A DNA stretch of 64,000 nucleotides. Source: an uncultured Prevotella sp. (GTDB taxonomy: Bacteria > Bacteroidota > Bacteroidia > Bacteroidales > Bacteroidaceae). The translations under genes were made by a program, and so were the position numbers. The stretch lies in contig CAKPWR010000003.1 in assembly GCA_934196725.1 (NCBI GenBank), positions 1-64,000 on the forward strand. Direction: 5' to 3'. Each line of letters starts with the position of its first letter. The stretch's first letter is position 1. Of the stretch, positions 23,183-31,640 are shown in pieces. The notes under the pieces were generated by a model. That model saw only the letters and a program-made list of their open reading frames with translations. It did no database searches and had not been told where the DNA came from.

Positions 23183-24247
23183 TTAGATTTGTGTTCTGCG
23201 GTAGAAGTCTACGTTCTCCTTCATCAGCAGCTCGATAGGCATGTAGTTCACGGTGGTTACCTTCTTCTTCAGCACGATGGCCTGAAAGAGGGTGTCTACA
23301 CAGTAGTAACCCTGCATGTAGGCGTGCTGTGCGATGAGGAACGAGATGCTTCCCTCGCGCAGACAGTGGGCGTTCTTCTCCACCATATCATAGCCCATGA
23401 TCTGAACATCGCGGCGATTGGTCTTCAGGATGAAGTCGCCCACGATATGCGCCTTCGATGTCATGGTGATGCAGTGATGCGTGTCCGGATGCTCAGCAAA
23501 GTATTTCTCCAGCATCTTCACGTATTCGTTTCGGGTTCCGTTGAGCGGCAGGTCGAGTACCTTGATTTCCACCTGTGGGAAGTGGTCGTGCATGTAGTGG
23601 CGGAATCCCACCTCTCGGTTGTCCTGCTGCTTACTTACAACCTTTCCGTCCTTGGTCTGCCTCATCAGCATGATTTCCTTTTCGCCGTTGGCAATCATCA
23701 TCAGCATCTTTGCCGAGAAGAATCCGGAGCAGAAAGAATCCTGGCCGTAGAATGAAAGCGGACGCAGATCGGGCATGTATGAGTCGAGGAGGATGAAGGG
23801 GATGCTTTTATGGTGCAGCTGTTCGGTCAACTCGCGTGTTACGGCGAGCGAAGACGGAACCACGATGACGCCTTCAGGCAGTGCATCTAGTATTTCTTCC
23901 GACATTTCCCGGAAGGAATCCTCGTTTGAACGCTCGTAGAATCTGATTTCTACATTGATATGAAAATCACGTCGAGTCTCTTCACACTTCTTCGCACCTT
24001 CCTCAATCTCCTCCCAGTAAGCTTCCGATTCGTGCTTAGGGATAAGAAGATAGAAGGTATACGATTTGTTGTACGCCAATGCACTGGCGTACATGTTTGG
24101 CTGATAATTCATCTCCTTCAGCGCCTTCTCCACCTTTTCACGGGCAGTCTTGGATACGTTAGGGCGCTCATGAAGAACTCTGTCAACCGTACCGACGGAT
24201 ACGCCTGCTCTTTCAGCGATATCCTTGATTCTGATTTTTTCGGCCAT
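23183..24247 (-). CDS. LacI-family transcriptional regulator of the hexuronate genes
   Basis: With the start at 24247 (MAEKIRIKDIAERAGVSVGT) the protein has 354 residues, normal for LacI regulators. An upstream in-frame ATG (24322) would add 25 residues with no family match. The helix-turn-helix and hinge helix read IKDIAERAGVSVGTVDRVLH and ALKEMNYQPNMYASAL. The remainder is a periplasmic-binding-protein-like sugar sensor domain (YTFYLLIPKHE, GVIVVPSSLAVTRELTEQL, IPFILLDSYMPDLRPLSFYG). Divergent kdgK and downstream uxaA make a hexuronate intermediate the probable inducer. Palindromes at 24347 and 24400 are candidate operators. Confidence 0.9.
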   Translation of the reverse strand: MAEKIRIKDIAERAGVSVGTVDRVLHERPNVSKTAREKVEKALKEMNYQPNMYASALAYNKSYTFYLLIPKHESEAYWEEIEEGAKKCEETRRDFHINVEIRFYERSNEDSFREMSEEILDALPEGVIVVPSSLAVTRELTEQLHHKSIPFILLDSYMPDLRPLSFYGQDSFCSGFFSAKMLMMIANGEKEIMLMRQTKDGKVVSKQQDNREVGFRHYMHDHFPQVEIKVLDLPLNGTRNEYVKMLEKYFAEHPDTHHCITMTSKAHIVGDFILKTNRRDVQIMGYDMVEKNAHCLREGSISFLIAQHAYMQGYYCVDTLFQAIVLKKKVTTVNYMPIELLMKENVDFYRRTQI

Positions 24248-24346
24248 TGTTTTAAGTATTTTATTTTTGAGGGAAATTCGCGCGTACATTAATATATATG
24301 AACGACTGTGTATTCCCAACAATTAATTATTGAATCAAAGCAGGTG

Positions 24347-24358
24347 TGTGCGACCACA
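24347..24358. promoter_or_regulatory. Candidate operator 1 (TGTG-CGAC-CACA)
   Basis: A short dyad TGTGCGACCACA lies in the divergent region between the LacI-type regulator and kdgK. It shares the TGTGCGA...CACA pattern with the dyad at 24400-24413; the centres are 54 bp apart, about five helical turns. Confidence 0.45.
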
Positions 24359-24399
24359 GTTCATGCTTTCGGGCACAAATATACAATAAAAAAATGAAT

Positions 24400-24413
24400 T
24401 GTGCGAATGCACA
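24400..24413. promoter_or_regulatory. Candidate operator 2 (TGTGC-GAAT-GCACA)
   Basis: A perfect dyad TGTGCGAATGCACA, with a further half-site GCACAA at 24434, lies about 106-119 bp upstream of the kdgK -7 box. The symmetric form is typical of LacI-family operators. Confidence 0.5.
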
Positions 24414-24495
24414 GCTGTTTTTTTGCACAAAAATCAAAAAAAAGTCTTGAAAAAGGGAAAAATGAGGCTAAAAATGAAAAAAAATCCCTTTTTAT

Positions 24496-24526
24496 TTCGT
24501 TATTCGGGAAATTATGGTTATTTTTG
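24496..24526 (+). promoter_or_regulatory. Promoter of kdgK-eda
   Basis: TTCG (24496-24499), a 19-bp spacer and TATTTTTG (24519-24526) fit the Bacteroidota promoter pattern with one mismatch in the -33 box. The resulting leader would be about 100 nt before the ATG at 24637. Confidence 0.55.
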
Positions 24527-24636
24527 CCAACGATATGAGATGATGCCTTAAAACATTGTCAAAATCATGTAATGATGAGTTCATAGAATTGTCAATTACA
24601 AACAAACATAAAAACAATTAATTAAAACTATCAACA

Positions 24637-25659
24637 ATGGCAAAAATTGTAACATTAGGTGAAATTATGCTTCGTTTGTCACCAGAAGGTAACGAGCGTT
24701 TCATTCAGAGTGAATCATTCCGCATCATCCCTGGTGGTGGTGAGGCTAACGTAGCTGTCAGCGTGGCTAACTATGGTCATGAGGCTTACTTCGTATCTAA
24801 GTTGCCAAAGCACGAGATTGGTCAGATTGCCCTGAATGCTCTCCGTCGCTATGGTGTGAACACAGATTTCATCGCTCGTGGTGGCGACCGTGTAGGTCTT
24901 TACTATGCTGAGACTGGTGCTTCTATGCGCCCATCAAAGGTTATCTACGACCGTGCTCACAGCGCTATCGCAGAGGCTGATGCTGCAGATTTCAATTTCG
25001 ATAAGATCATGGAGGGTGCTCAGTGGTTCCACTGGAGCGGTATTACTCCTGCTATCAGCGACAAGGCTGCTGAGTTGACCAAGTTGGCTTGTGAGGCTGC
25101 TAAGCGTCATGGTGTAACTGTTTCTGTTGACCTCAACTTCCGCAAGAAGCTCTGGACTTCAGAGAAGGCTATCTCTGTTATGCGTCCTTTGATGAAGTAC
25201 GTTGACGTTTGCATCGGTAATGAGGAAGATGCTCAGCTCTGCCTGGGCTTCAAGCCAGATGCTGACGTAGAGGGCGGCAAGACAGATGCTGAGGGTTACT
25301 ACGGCATCTTCCAGGGTATGATGAAGGAGTTCGGATTCAAGTATGTTGTTTCTACTCTCCGCGAGTCTCTCTCTGCTACACACAACGGCTGGAAGGCTCT
25401 TATTTATGATGGTAAGGAGTTCTATCAGAGCAAGCACTACGATATCAACCCTATCATCGACCGCGTAGGTGGTGGTGACTCTTTCTCTGGTGGTTTGATC
25501 CACGGTCTCTTGACTAAGGAGACTCAGGCTGAGGCTTTGGAGTTTGCTGTTGCTGCTTCTGCATTGAAGCACACTATCCCTGGTGACTTCAACCTCGTTT
25601 CTGCTGATGAGGTAGAGAGTCTTGCTGGCGGTAACGCTAATGGTCGCGTTCAGCGATAA
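24637..25659 (+). CDS. kdgK: 2-keto-3-deoxygluconate kinase (PfkB family)
   Basis: The 340-residue protein is a ribokinase/PfkB-fold sugar kinase. It shows MAKIVTLGEIMLRLSPEGNE, the sugar-binding GGGEANVAVSVANYG, FHWSGITPAI, VSVDLNFRKKLW, and the C-terminal ATP/anion-hole signature DRVGGGDSFSGGLIHGLL with the catalytic Asp. KDG kinase phosphorylates 2-keto-3-deoxygluconate to KDPG. The identity is supported by eda 84 bp downstream and uxaA across the divergent promoter. Codon choice (GCT, GGT, CGC) suggests good expression. Confidence 0.92.
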   Translation: MAKIVTLGEIMLRLSPEGNERFIQSESFRIIPGGGEANVAVSVANYGHEAYFVSKLPKHEIGQIALNALRRYGVNTDFIARGGDRVGLYYAETGASMRPSKVIYDRAHSAIAEADAADFNFDKIMEGAQWFHWSGITPAISDKAAELTKLACEAAKRHGVTVSVDLNFRKKLWTSEKAISVMRPLMKYVDVCIGNEEDAQLCLGFKPDADVEGGKTDAEGYYGIFQGMMKEFGFKYVVSTLRESLSATHNGWKALIYDGKEFYQSKHYDINPIIDRVGGGDSFSGGLIHGLLTKETQAEALEFAVAASALKHTIPGDFNLVSADEVESLAGGNANGRVQR

Positions 25660-25704
25660 ATGAAGTGAAGACGGAAGAGTGAAAAATTCATTTGCTCTTC
25701 CTAA

Positions 25705-25732
25705 TTTAACATTTAACACTTAACATTTAATA
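25705..25732. repeat. Heptamer (TTTAACA) array upstream of eda
   Basis: Four 7-bp units, TTTAACA, TTTAACA, CTTAACA and TTTAATA, lie 11 bp before the eda start. The unit differs from the AAGTTCA heptamer of other leaders in this window, but the period and position are the same. Confidence 0.7.
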
Positions 25733-25743
25733 TTAAAATAAAA

Positions 25744-26415
25744 ATGGCAAAGTTTAGCAAAATGCAGGTCATGGCAGCCATGAAAGAGACTGGTATGGTT
25801 CCTGTATTCTTCAATAAGGACGTTGAAATCTGCAAGAACGTAATCAAGGCTTGCTATGAGGGTGGCGTTCGTGTATTCGAGTTTACTAACCGTGGTGACT
25901 TCGCTCACGAGATTTTCGGTGAGTTGGTAAAGTGGGCTGATAAGGCTTGCCCTGAGATGATCTTGGGTGCTGGTACAGTTGTTGATGCTGGTACTGCTTC
26001 TCTCTATCTCCAGTTGGGTGCTAACTTCATCGTAGGTCCTAACTTCAACCCTGAGATTGCACCTGTCTGCAACCGTCGCTTGGTTCCATATTCACCAGGT
26101 TGTGGTTCAGTTACAGAGATCAACAACGCTCAGGCTGCTGGTTGCGATGTAACTAAGGTGTTCCCTGCTGGTAATGTGGGTGGTCCTTCATTCGTCAAGA
26201 ATGTGATGGCACCATTGCGTTGGAGCAACATCATGGTAACAGGTGCCGTAGAGCCAACAGAGGAGAATCTTACTCCTTGGATCAAGGCTGGCGTTCTCTG
26301 CGTAGGTATGGGTTCTAAGCTCTTCCCTAAGGAGACTGTTGCTGCTGGCGACTGGGCTGCTATCACAGCTAAGTGCCAGGAAGCTCTTGGCTATATTGCC
26401 AAGGCTCGCGCTTAA
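25744..26415 (+). CDS. eda: KDPG/4-hydroxy-2-oxoglutarate aldolase
   Basis: The 223-residue class I aldolase splits 2-keto-3-deoxy-6-phosphogluconate into pyruvate and glyceraldehyde-3-phosphate. Family segments are [33 protein letters not shown] (catalytic Glu region), [32 protein letters not shown], and the Schiff-base Lys in [14 protein letters not shown]. It is the last gene of the kdgK-eda unit and completes the route from altronate or mannonate to central metabolism. Confidence 0.95.
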   Translation: MAKFSKMQVMAAMKETGMVPVFFNKDVEICKNVIKACYEGGVRVFEFTNRGDFAHEIFGELVKWADKACPEMILGAGTVVDAGTASLYLQLGANFIVGPNFNPEIAPVCNRRLVPYSPGCGSVTEINNAQAAGCDVTKVFPAGNVGGPSFVKNVMAPLRWSNIMVTGAVEPTEENLTPWIKAGVLCVGMGSKLFPKETVAAGDWAAITAKCQEALGYIAKARA

Positions 26416-26449
26416 TTTTTGATCTTCGTTTTTAAAAGTTATTGTTTTT

Positions 26450-29400
26450 ATGCTTATGCATAAAAAAAAATGTCATCTTTATTGCGTCGTCATCAACCTT
26501 GTGGTGGTGGCGGCGCTTTTCTTTTCAGCTTGTTCGCCTGCCCATCAGCATGAGGTGGATAAGTTGAACAGTCAATCCTATGCTCTTCACTATCGCAACC
26601 TCGACTCTACCAAAGTGCTGGCAAAGAGAGCTTTGGCTCTTTCTGACGATTATCCTACCGGTTATGCTGAGGCTTGCAACAACCTTGCCTTCGTGGCTAT
26701 TGCCAAGATGGATTACAAGCTTGCCAAACTGTGGCTCAACCACGTGGAAGAACGCAGCGATAACCAGATAGAACTCCTTATTGCAGACGTCCAGAACATG
26801 CGACTTTGTCAGCGGGAAGCCCGCAACAAGGATTTCTATGCCTATCGCGAGAAAGCGATGCGCCGCCTTCGCAGAATAGGCGAGGAGACCGATAACCTGC
26901 CTTCCCGTGAGTATCAGCGTGCCGTTTATGCCCAGTCAGAGTTTGCGGTTGTGGCTTCCACCTATTTCTATTATGTGCAGTTGGAGAAGCCGATGATGCA
27001 AGCCCTGAACCAGATAGATCCTGACGCCTTGGAGCAGGATACAGCCCAGTATCTGAACTATCTTTACAATTTCGGTGCAGGTGGGGCGATAACCCACGGT
27101 ACTCAGCGCGAGATTCTGCAGGCAGAATTCGATATGCTCATCAGATGCTACATGCTGGCGAGCGGTCCTAATCCTTATCCTTACTGGCAGGCGAATGCCC
27201 TGCAGGCTATCAGCGAACATATCCAGGACGAAGACAACCGGGAGTTCCTCATCAGGAACAACCTGCCTGCCTTCCAGTATCTCAACATCGAGCAGATGCC
27301 TGCCAACCTGCTTGCCGGCAACTTTGCCCAGCGGGCGCTCAATCTCTTCAGCAGCTATGGCGATGTTTACCAGACGGCAGGTGCCCATCGTACCCTTGCC
27401 GAGTGCTATTGGCAAATCAGGGATTACCGGTCGTCGCTCGACTGCCTGAACCATGCGCTCAATGACAACAAGGCTATCTTCCAGGCGCCCGACCTCGTGG
27501 CTTCCATCCGTGAGCAGATGAGTCTGGCTTATTCCGCACTCGACGACAAGGTGAAGAGCGACTACAACCGCAACGCCTATCTCGACCTGCAGGAGTCTTC
27601 CCGACAAGACCGCCAGCTCGAAGCCCGTGCTGCCCAGCTCGACGATATCGCCACGATTCTCAATGTCATGATCATCGCCGTGATAGTCCTGATTGTCCTT
27701 GCCGTCATCCTGCTCTATGTCTTCGACTATATGAAGCGCAAGAAAGCAAAGGAGGAATCAACGGATGAACTGCTTAAACCTCTGCATGAACGGATGGAAC
27801 TTAATGCTCAGAAACATAAGGAATTCCTTGAAAAGTTTGAAGAGGAAAAGGAACGCCACATGGAATTGACGATGAGGGTAACCACCAACAAGGAACGCAA
27901 TGTGGAGCAGCGCACCAAAGTGGAGTTTGCCAACTCAAATCTTTCATATATAAACCGTATGCTGAACGAGGTAACCCGACTCTGCAAGGGTGGCGAAACG
28001 GAGAAGGTAAGGAAAGAACGCTACCAGTACATGCTGGAACTAGTAGATGTTATTGAAGGTTATAACAGTACCTTGACACGATGGATTCAGATGAAGCAGG
28101 GAATGCTGAGCCTCCGCATCGAGAGCTTCTCCCTGCAGCAGCTATTCGACATCGTGGAGAAGGGAAAGACGAGTTTCCAGATGAAGGGCATCAGGCTCGT
28201 GGTGAAGCCGACGGATGCCGTTTTGAAAGCCGACCGTGCCCTGACGCTCTTCATGATCAATACGGTTGCCGACAATGCCAGGAAGTTTACTCCTGCCGGT
28301 GGCGAGGTGGTCGTCGAGGCTCAGGTCAAGAAAGAGGATAAGTATGTGGAGATTTCCATCACAGACAACGGAAAGGGTATGGACGAGGAACAGCTGGCTC
28401 ATGTTTTCGACCGCACCTATACCGGCGGACATGGTTTCGGACTCATCAACTGCAAGGGAATCATCGAGAAATACAAGAAGACGAGCCGTATGTTTGACAA
28501 ATGCGATATTTCTGTACAAAGCGAGGTTGGCAAGGGCAGTCGTTTTGCCTTCCGCCTTCCTGCGGGTCGTATGCTCCTGCTGTCTTTGCTCATAGCCCTG
28601 TTCTCCTGTCTTCCTTCTGGCAGCGCCTGGGCGAAGATGCAGAAATCTCCGGGCGTTCATCATCAGCATAAGCGAACAGCCGTAAGGAAGCCGCTCAATC
28701 TGCAGCGAGCCGACCAGTTTGCCGACAGCGCCTATTTCAGCAATGTCAACGGTCATTACGAGCGCACGCTTGCCTTCGCCGATTCCGCCAGGGAGTATCT
28801 CAACCGCCATTATCGCTCGCTCCGTCCTAAGGGCCCCTTCCTGATGGTGAAGTTTCCGAAGTCGGGAGCCATAGCCGAATTGCAGTGGCTCAGAGACAGT
28901 CTGCCTACCGACTACAACGTGATTCTCGACATCCGCAACGAGAGTGCCGTGGCAGCCCTGGCGCTCCACCGGTGGGACCTGTATGCCAGCAACAACAAGG
29001 TCTACACCCAGCTCTTCAGGGAGATGAGTGCCGACAATACGCTGGATGAATACGTGCGCACGATGGAGATTTCCAAGAACTCCAAGAATGTGGCGGTGGT
29101 GCTCCTGATACTCCTCTTGCTGCAGCTGCCGCTGGCCTATTACCTTTTGTATTATCGCCACATCCTGCGCTATCGCTTCGCCGTAGACAAGGTGAATACC
29201 ATCAATCAGATTCTGCTCAGCAGCAGCTCTGACAAGGAAAAGCTGCAGCGAATCAGCGAGATTTGGGATGAGAAGACCAGCCGTAGAGCCAACAGTGAAC
29301 AGCTCAACGAGGTGGTGGTGCGCATCGAGAAAACGCTGAACGACGGTATGGCAGATGTACGGAAAGACTACAGCAGACTGGAACTGCTGGAAGACGAAAT

Positions 29401-30043
29401 CCATCGCACGGAATACGAGGGCGACAAGCTTTATGTTGCCAATCAGGTGCTCGACAACTGTCTCTCCGCCCTGAAACATGAAACAATGTATTATCCGTCG
29501 CGTATCCGACAGCTCATCGAAACCAATCCCGAAGATGTGGAGTCGCTTTGCGAGCTGATAGAGTATTACAAATCGGTATATACCATGCTGAGTACGCAGG
29601 CGATGGAGCAGGCGAAGGGCATGGTAAGGCTGGATTACCATCTGCTGGAGCGTCTTTTCGAAATTCTGATAGGCAATACGAAGAAGTGCGACATCAGAAT
29701 CGCGACAACTGCTGGAAATCCTTATGCCGATGTGTCGGTGAAGCAGTATGAATCGCCTTACGATTCCCGGCAGATCAACGATTTCTTTTCATCTACTACG
29801 GTGGATGTCAATTATCTCGTAGCGAGACAGATAGCCAGAGAGGTTGGCGATATTACCAACTTGCGCGGCTGCGGTCTCAGTTCCGCTGGCTGCTCTGACG
29901 GCAGTGCCATCATCACGGTTGTCTTGCCCGTAGCGGTCGTTAAGAAAATTGACTTCGAGGGCTTGAAGGAAAGATGGAAACCTAAGGTTGAAATAGAAAT
30001 AACGGAAGTTCAGCATGAGAAATCTCAAGCTGGAATTGAATAG
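26450..30043 (+). CDS. Two-module DUF5112/DUF5113 histidine-kinase-like sensor (1197 aa)
   Basis: The N-terminus is a lipoprotein-like signal (VAALFFSAC, Cys 28) followed by TPR-like helices to about residue 395 and a membrane helix (about 402-425). Module 1 (about 470-705) has a dimerisation-helix region followed by a good HATPase domain: N box MINTVADNARKFTP, DNGKGMDEEQL and GGHGFGLINCKGI. Where a phospho-acceptor His is expected it reads CKGGET. A second membrane/signal segment (about 707-727), a periplasmic stretch and a third helix (about 881-903) follow. Module 2 (about 930-1190) is homologous to module 1: ELIEYYKSVYTMLSTQ matches ELVDVIEGYNSTLTRW. It has a His box, ALKHETMYYPSRI (about residue 1008), but its ATPase lacks the G boxes. 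The response-regulator gene starts 24 bp downstream. Confidence 0.85.
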   Translation: MLMHKKKCHLYCVVINLVVVAALFFSACSPAHQHEVDKLNSQSYALHYRNLDSTKVLAKRALALSDDYPTGYAEACNNLAFVAIAKMDYKLAKLWLNHVEERSDNQIELLIADVQNMRLCQREARNKDFYAYREKAMRRLRRIGEETDNLPSREYQRAVYAQSEFAVVASTYFYYVQLEKPMMQALNQIDPDALEQDTAQYLNYLYNFGAGGAITHGTQREILQAEFDMLIRCYMLASGPNPYPYWQANALQAISEHIQDEDNREFLIRNNLPAFQYLNIEQMPANLLAGNFAQRALNLFSSYGDVYQTAGAHRTLAECYWQIRDYRSSLDCLNHALNDNKAIFQAPDLVASIREQMSLAYSALDDKVKSDYNRNAYLDLQESSRQDRQLEARAAQLDDIATILNVMIIAVIVLIVLAVILLYVFDYMKRKKAKEESTDELLKPLHERMELNAQKHKEFLEKFEEEKERHMELTMRVTTNKERNVEQRTKVEFANSNLSYINRMLNEVTRLCKGGETEKVRKERYQYMLELVDVIEGYNSTLTRWIQMKQGMLSLRIESFSLQQLFDIVEKGKTSFQMKGIRLVVKPTDAVLKADRALTLFMINTVADNARKFTPAGGEVVVEAQVKKEDKYVEISITDNGKGMDEEQLAHVFDRTYTGGHGFGLINCKGIIEKYKKTSRMFDKCDISVQSEVGKGSRFAFRLPAGRMLLLSLLIALFSCLPSGSAWAKMQKSPGVHHQHKRTAVRKPLNLQRADQFADSAYFSNVNGHYERTLAFADSAREYLNRHYRSLRPKGPFLMVKFPKSGAIAELQWLRDSLPTDYNVILDIRNESAVAALALHRWDLYASNNKVYTQLFREMSADNTLDEYVRTMEISKNSKNVAVVLLILLLLQLPLAYYLLYYRHILRYRFAVDKVNTINQILLSSSSDKEKLQRISEIWDEKTSRRANSEQLNEVVVRIEKTLNDGMADVRKDYSRLELLEDEIHRTEYEGDKLYVANQVLDNCLSALKHETMYYPSRIRQLIETNPEDVESLCELIEYYKSVYTMLSTQAMEQAKGMVRLDYHLLERLFEILIGNTKKCDIRIATTAGNPYADVSVKQYESPYDSRQINDFFSSTTVDVNYLVARQIAREVGDITNLRGCGLSSAGCSDGSAIITVVLPVAVVKKIDFEGLKERWKPKVEIEITEVQHEKSQAGIE

Positions 30044-30067
30044 AAAATTAAAAAATAGAATTGAGAT

Positions 30068-30793
30068 ATGGAGAATTTTAAAGTGATTATAGTAGAAGAT
30101 GTGCCACTGGAGCTGAAAGGTACCGAGGGCATCTTCAAGACCGACATTCCTGAGGCAGAAATCATTGGAACTGCCGAAAACGAACCTGCTTACTGGCGAC
30201 TTATCAAGGCGCAGAAGCCCGACCTCGTGCTGCTCGATCTGGGATTGGGCGGTTCTACCACCATTGGTGTGGAAATCTGCCGCAGCACCAAGCAGCAGTA
30301 TCCCGACGTGAAGGTGCTCATCTTTACGGGCGAGATTCTCAACGAGAAGCTGTGGGTGGATGCGCTGGATGCCGGATGCGACGGCATTATCTTAAAGAGT
30401 GGCGAACTGCTTACCCGTGGTGATGTGGCAAGCTGCATGGGCGGCAAGAAGATGGTGTTCAACCAGCCTATCCTGAAGAAGATTATCGAGCGCTTCAAGA
30501 AGAGCGTGAACAGCGAACTGATGCGTCAGGAGGCTCTCATCAATTACGAGATCGATGAGTATGACGAGCGTTTCCTGCGCCATCTTGCCCTGGGTTACAC
30601 CAAGGAGCAGATTACCGGTCTGCGCGGTATGCCTTTCGGTGTGAAGAGCCTGGAGAAGCGTCAGAACGAACTGGTTCAGAAGCTGTTTCCTGACGGTAAC
30701 AACGGCAATAGCGTGAATGCCACCCGACTGGTGGTAAGAGCCTGCGAACTGCGCATCCTGGATATTGATAATCTCGTGGCTGACGAGGATTAG
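30068..30793 (+). CDS. Response regulator (DUF5932-type output)
   Basis: The 241-residue protein has a receiver domain (about residues 1-125) with the acidic pair in VIIVEDVPL, the phospho-acceptor Asp in LVLLDLGLGG, a Thr in LIFTGE and the Lys in GIILKSGE, so it should be phosphorylatable. The C-terminal part (about 145-235) has EYDERFLRHLALGYTKEQIT and MPFGVKSLEKRQNELVQKLF, a LuxR-like helix-turn-helix arrangement assigned, as I recall, to DUF5932. It follows the two-module kinase with only 24 bp between and is surely its partner. Target genes are unknown; the adjacent membrane protein gene is a candidate. Confidence 0.88.
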   Translation: MENFKVIIVEDVPLELKGTEGIFKTDIPEAEIIGTAENEPAYWRLIKAQKPDLVLLDLGLGGSTTIGVEICRSTKQQYPDVKVLIFTGEILNEKLWVDALDAGCDGIILKSGELLTRGDVASCMGGKKMVFNQPILKKIIERFKKSVNSELMRQEALINYEIDEYDERFLRHLALGYTKEQITGLRGMPFGVKSLEKRQNELVQKLFPDGNNGNSVNATRLVVRACELRILDIDNLVADED

Positions 30794-30812
30794 GATGAGA
30801 ATGGAATAGGGT

Positions 30813-31427
30813 ATGAGGAATAGAATATCGATTTATCGGAAGTTGACCCGTTGGGGGGCATGGCTGGCTAGCGGTCTACTGTCGGCTCAATGCATCCTGG
30901 TGCTGGTATCGTGGCTGGAGACGGCTGCGATGCCGGAAACCTTTCCGCGCACGCTGCTCAATGCCGAGGGCATCCGCTGGTTATTTGGCAGGTTTACTGA
31001 GAATCTGATGCAGCCGATGTTGGTATGGCTTCTGCTGCTCTGCATCTCGCTGGGTGCATTGTACAGGAGCGGTCTGCTCTGTTTCAATCGCCGGGAATAT
31101 CGCCAGCGAGTAGCCGTGCGTGTGGTGTTTTTTGAGCTTCTGCTGTTCGTTTTCGTGATGGTTTGTCTCACGATGGTTCCCCATGCGATATTGTTGAACG
31201 TGATGGGTGGCATGCTTGGCAGCAGTTTCACGAAGAGTCTTCTGCCGTACATCTGTTTTGCGGTTTTGGTGATGAGCCTCACCTTTGGTGTGGTAAGCAA
31301 CCGTTTCCGTTCGCTCACGGAGGTTTATGAGGCGTCCTATTTCGGTATCCGCGTCTTTGCCCCTCTCTATCTTCTCTACGTCCTCGCCGTTCAGCTCTAC
31401 AGCTCCCTTGTTTATCTTTATTTTTAA
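30813..31427 (+). CDS. Small integral membrane protein with AbgT-like motif
   Basis: The 204-residue protein has about five hydrophobic helices. Residues about 47-85 (NAEGIRWLFGRFTENLM then LVWLLLLCISLGALYRSGLL) resemble, from memory, the start of AbgT-family transporters (p-aminobenzoyl-glutamate/drug exporters), where a GEGLRWML...NF segment precedes a similar helix. AbgT proteins are about 500 residues, so this is at most a fragment-like relative, and it ends naturally after two further helix pairs. It begins 20 bp after the response-regulator stop codon and probably forms one unit with the two-component genes, perhaps as an accessory or target. Confidence 0.55.
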   Translation: MRNRISIYRKLTRWGAWLASGLLSAQCILVLVSWLETAAMPETFPRTLLNAEGIRWLFGRFTENLMQPMLVWLLLLCISLGALYRSGLLCFNRREYRQRVAVRVVFFELLLFVFVMVCLTMVPHAILLNVMGGMLGSSFTKSLLPYICFAVLVMSLTFGVVSNRFRSLTEVYEASYFGIRVFAPLYLLYVLAVQLYSSLVYLYF

Positions 31428-31489
31428 CGGACGCGGCTTCTTCGTCATCAGTCCATTTTTCTTGAGCCACATTTGAACATTCCGTCTGT

Positions 31490-31596
31490 GAGATATAAAA
31501 ATATCTCCGTGCAATATTAAAATATCTCTGAGAGATAAAATAATATCTCAGTGAGATAAATTAATATTTCTCGGAGATATGCAGTTATCTCTCTAA
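31490..31596. repeat. Cluster of AT-rich GAGATA/TATCTC palindromes
   Basis: GAGATATAAAAATATCTC at 31490-31507 is followed by at least three more overlapping hairpins built from GAGATA and TATCTC with A/T centres (for example GAGATAAAATAATATCTC near 31532). The cluster lies between two convergent genes and could act as a bidirectional terminator, but its repetition is more than that requires. A related stretch is at 53183-53232. Confidence 0.75.
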
Positions 31597-31640
31597 TTTT
31601 TCCCTAATTTCCTTTAACTTCCCCATATTCGAAAGTACCG

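Noticed and set aside
28142..29641. Long minus-strand open frame inside the two-module kinase gene
   Set aside because: It lies antisense to a gene with clear kinase-like domains and shows no family features of its own.
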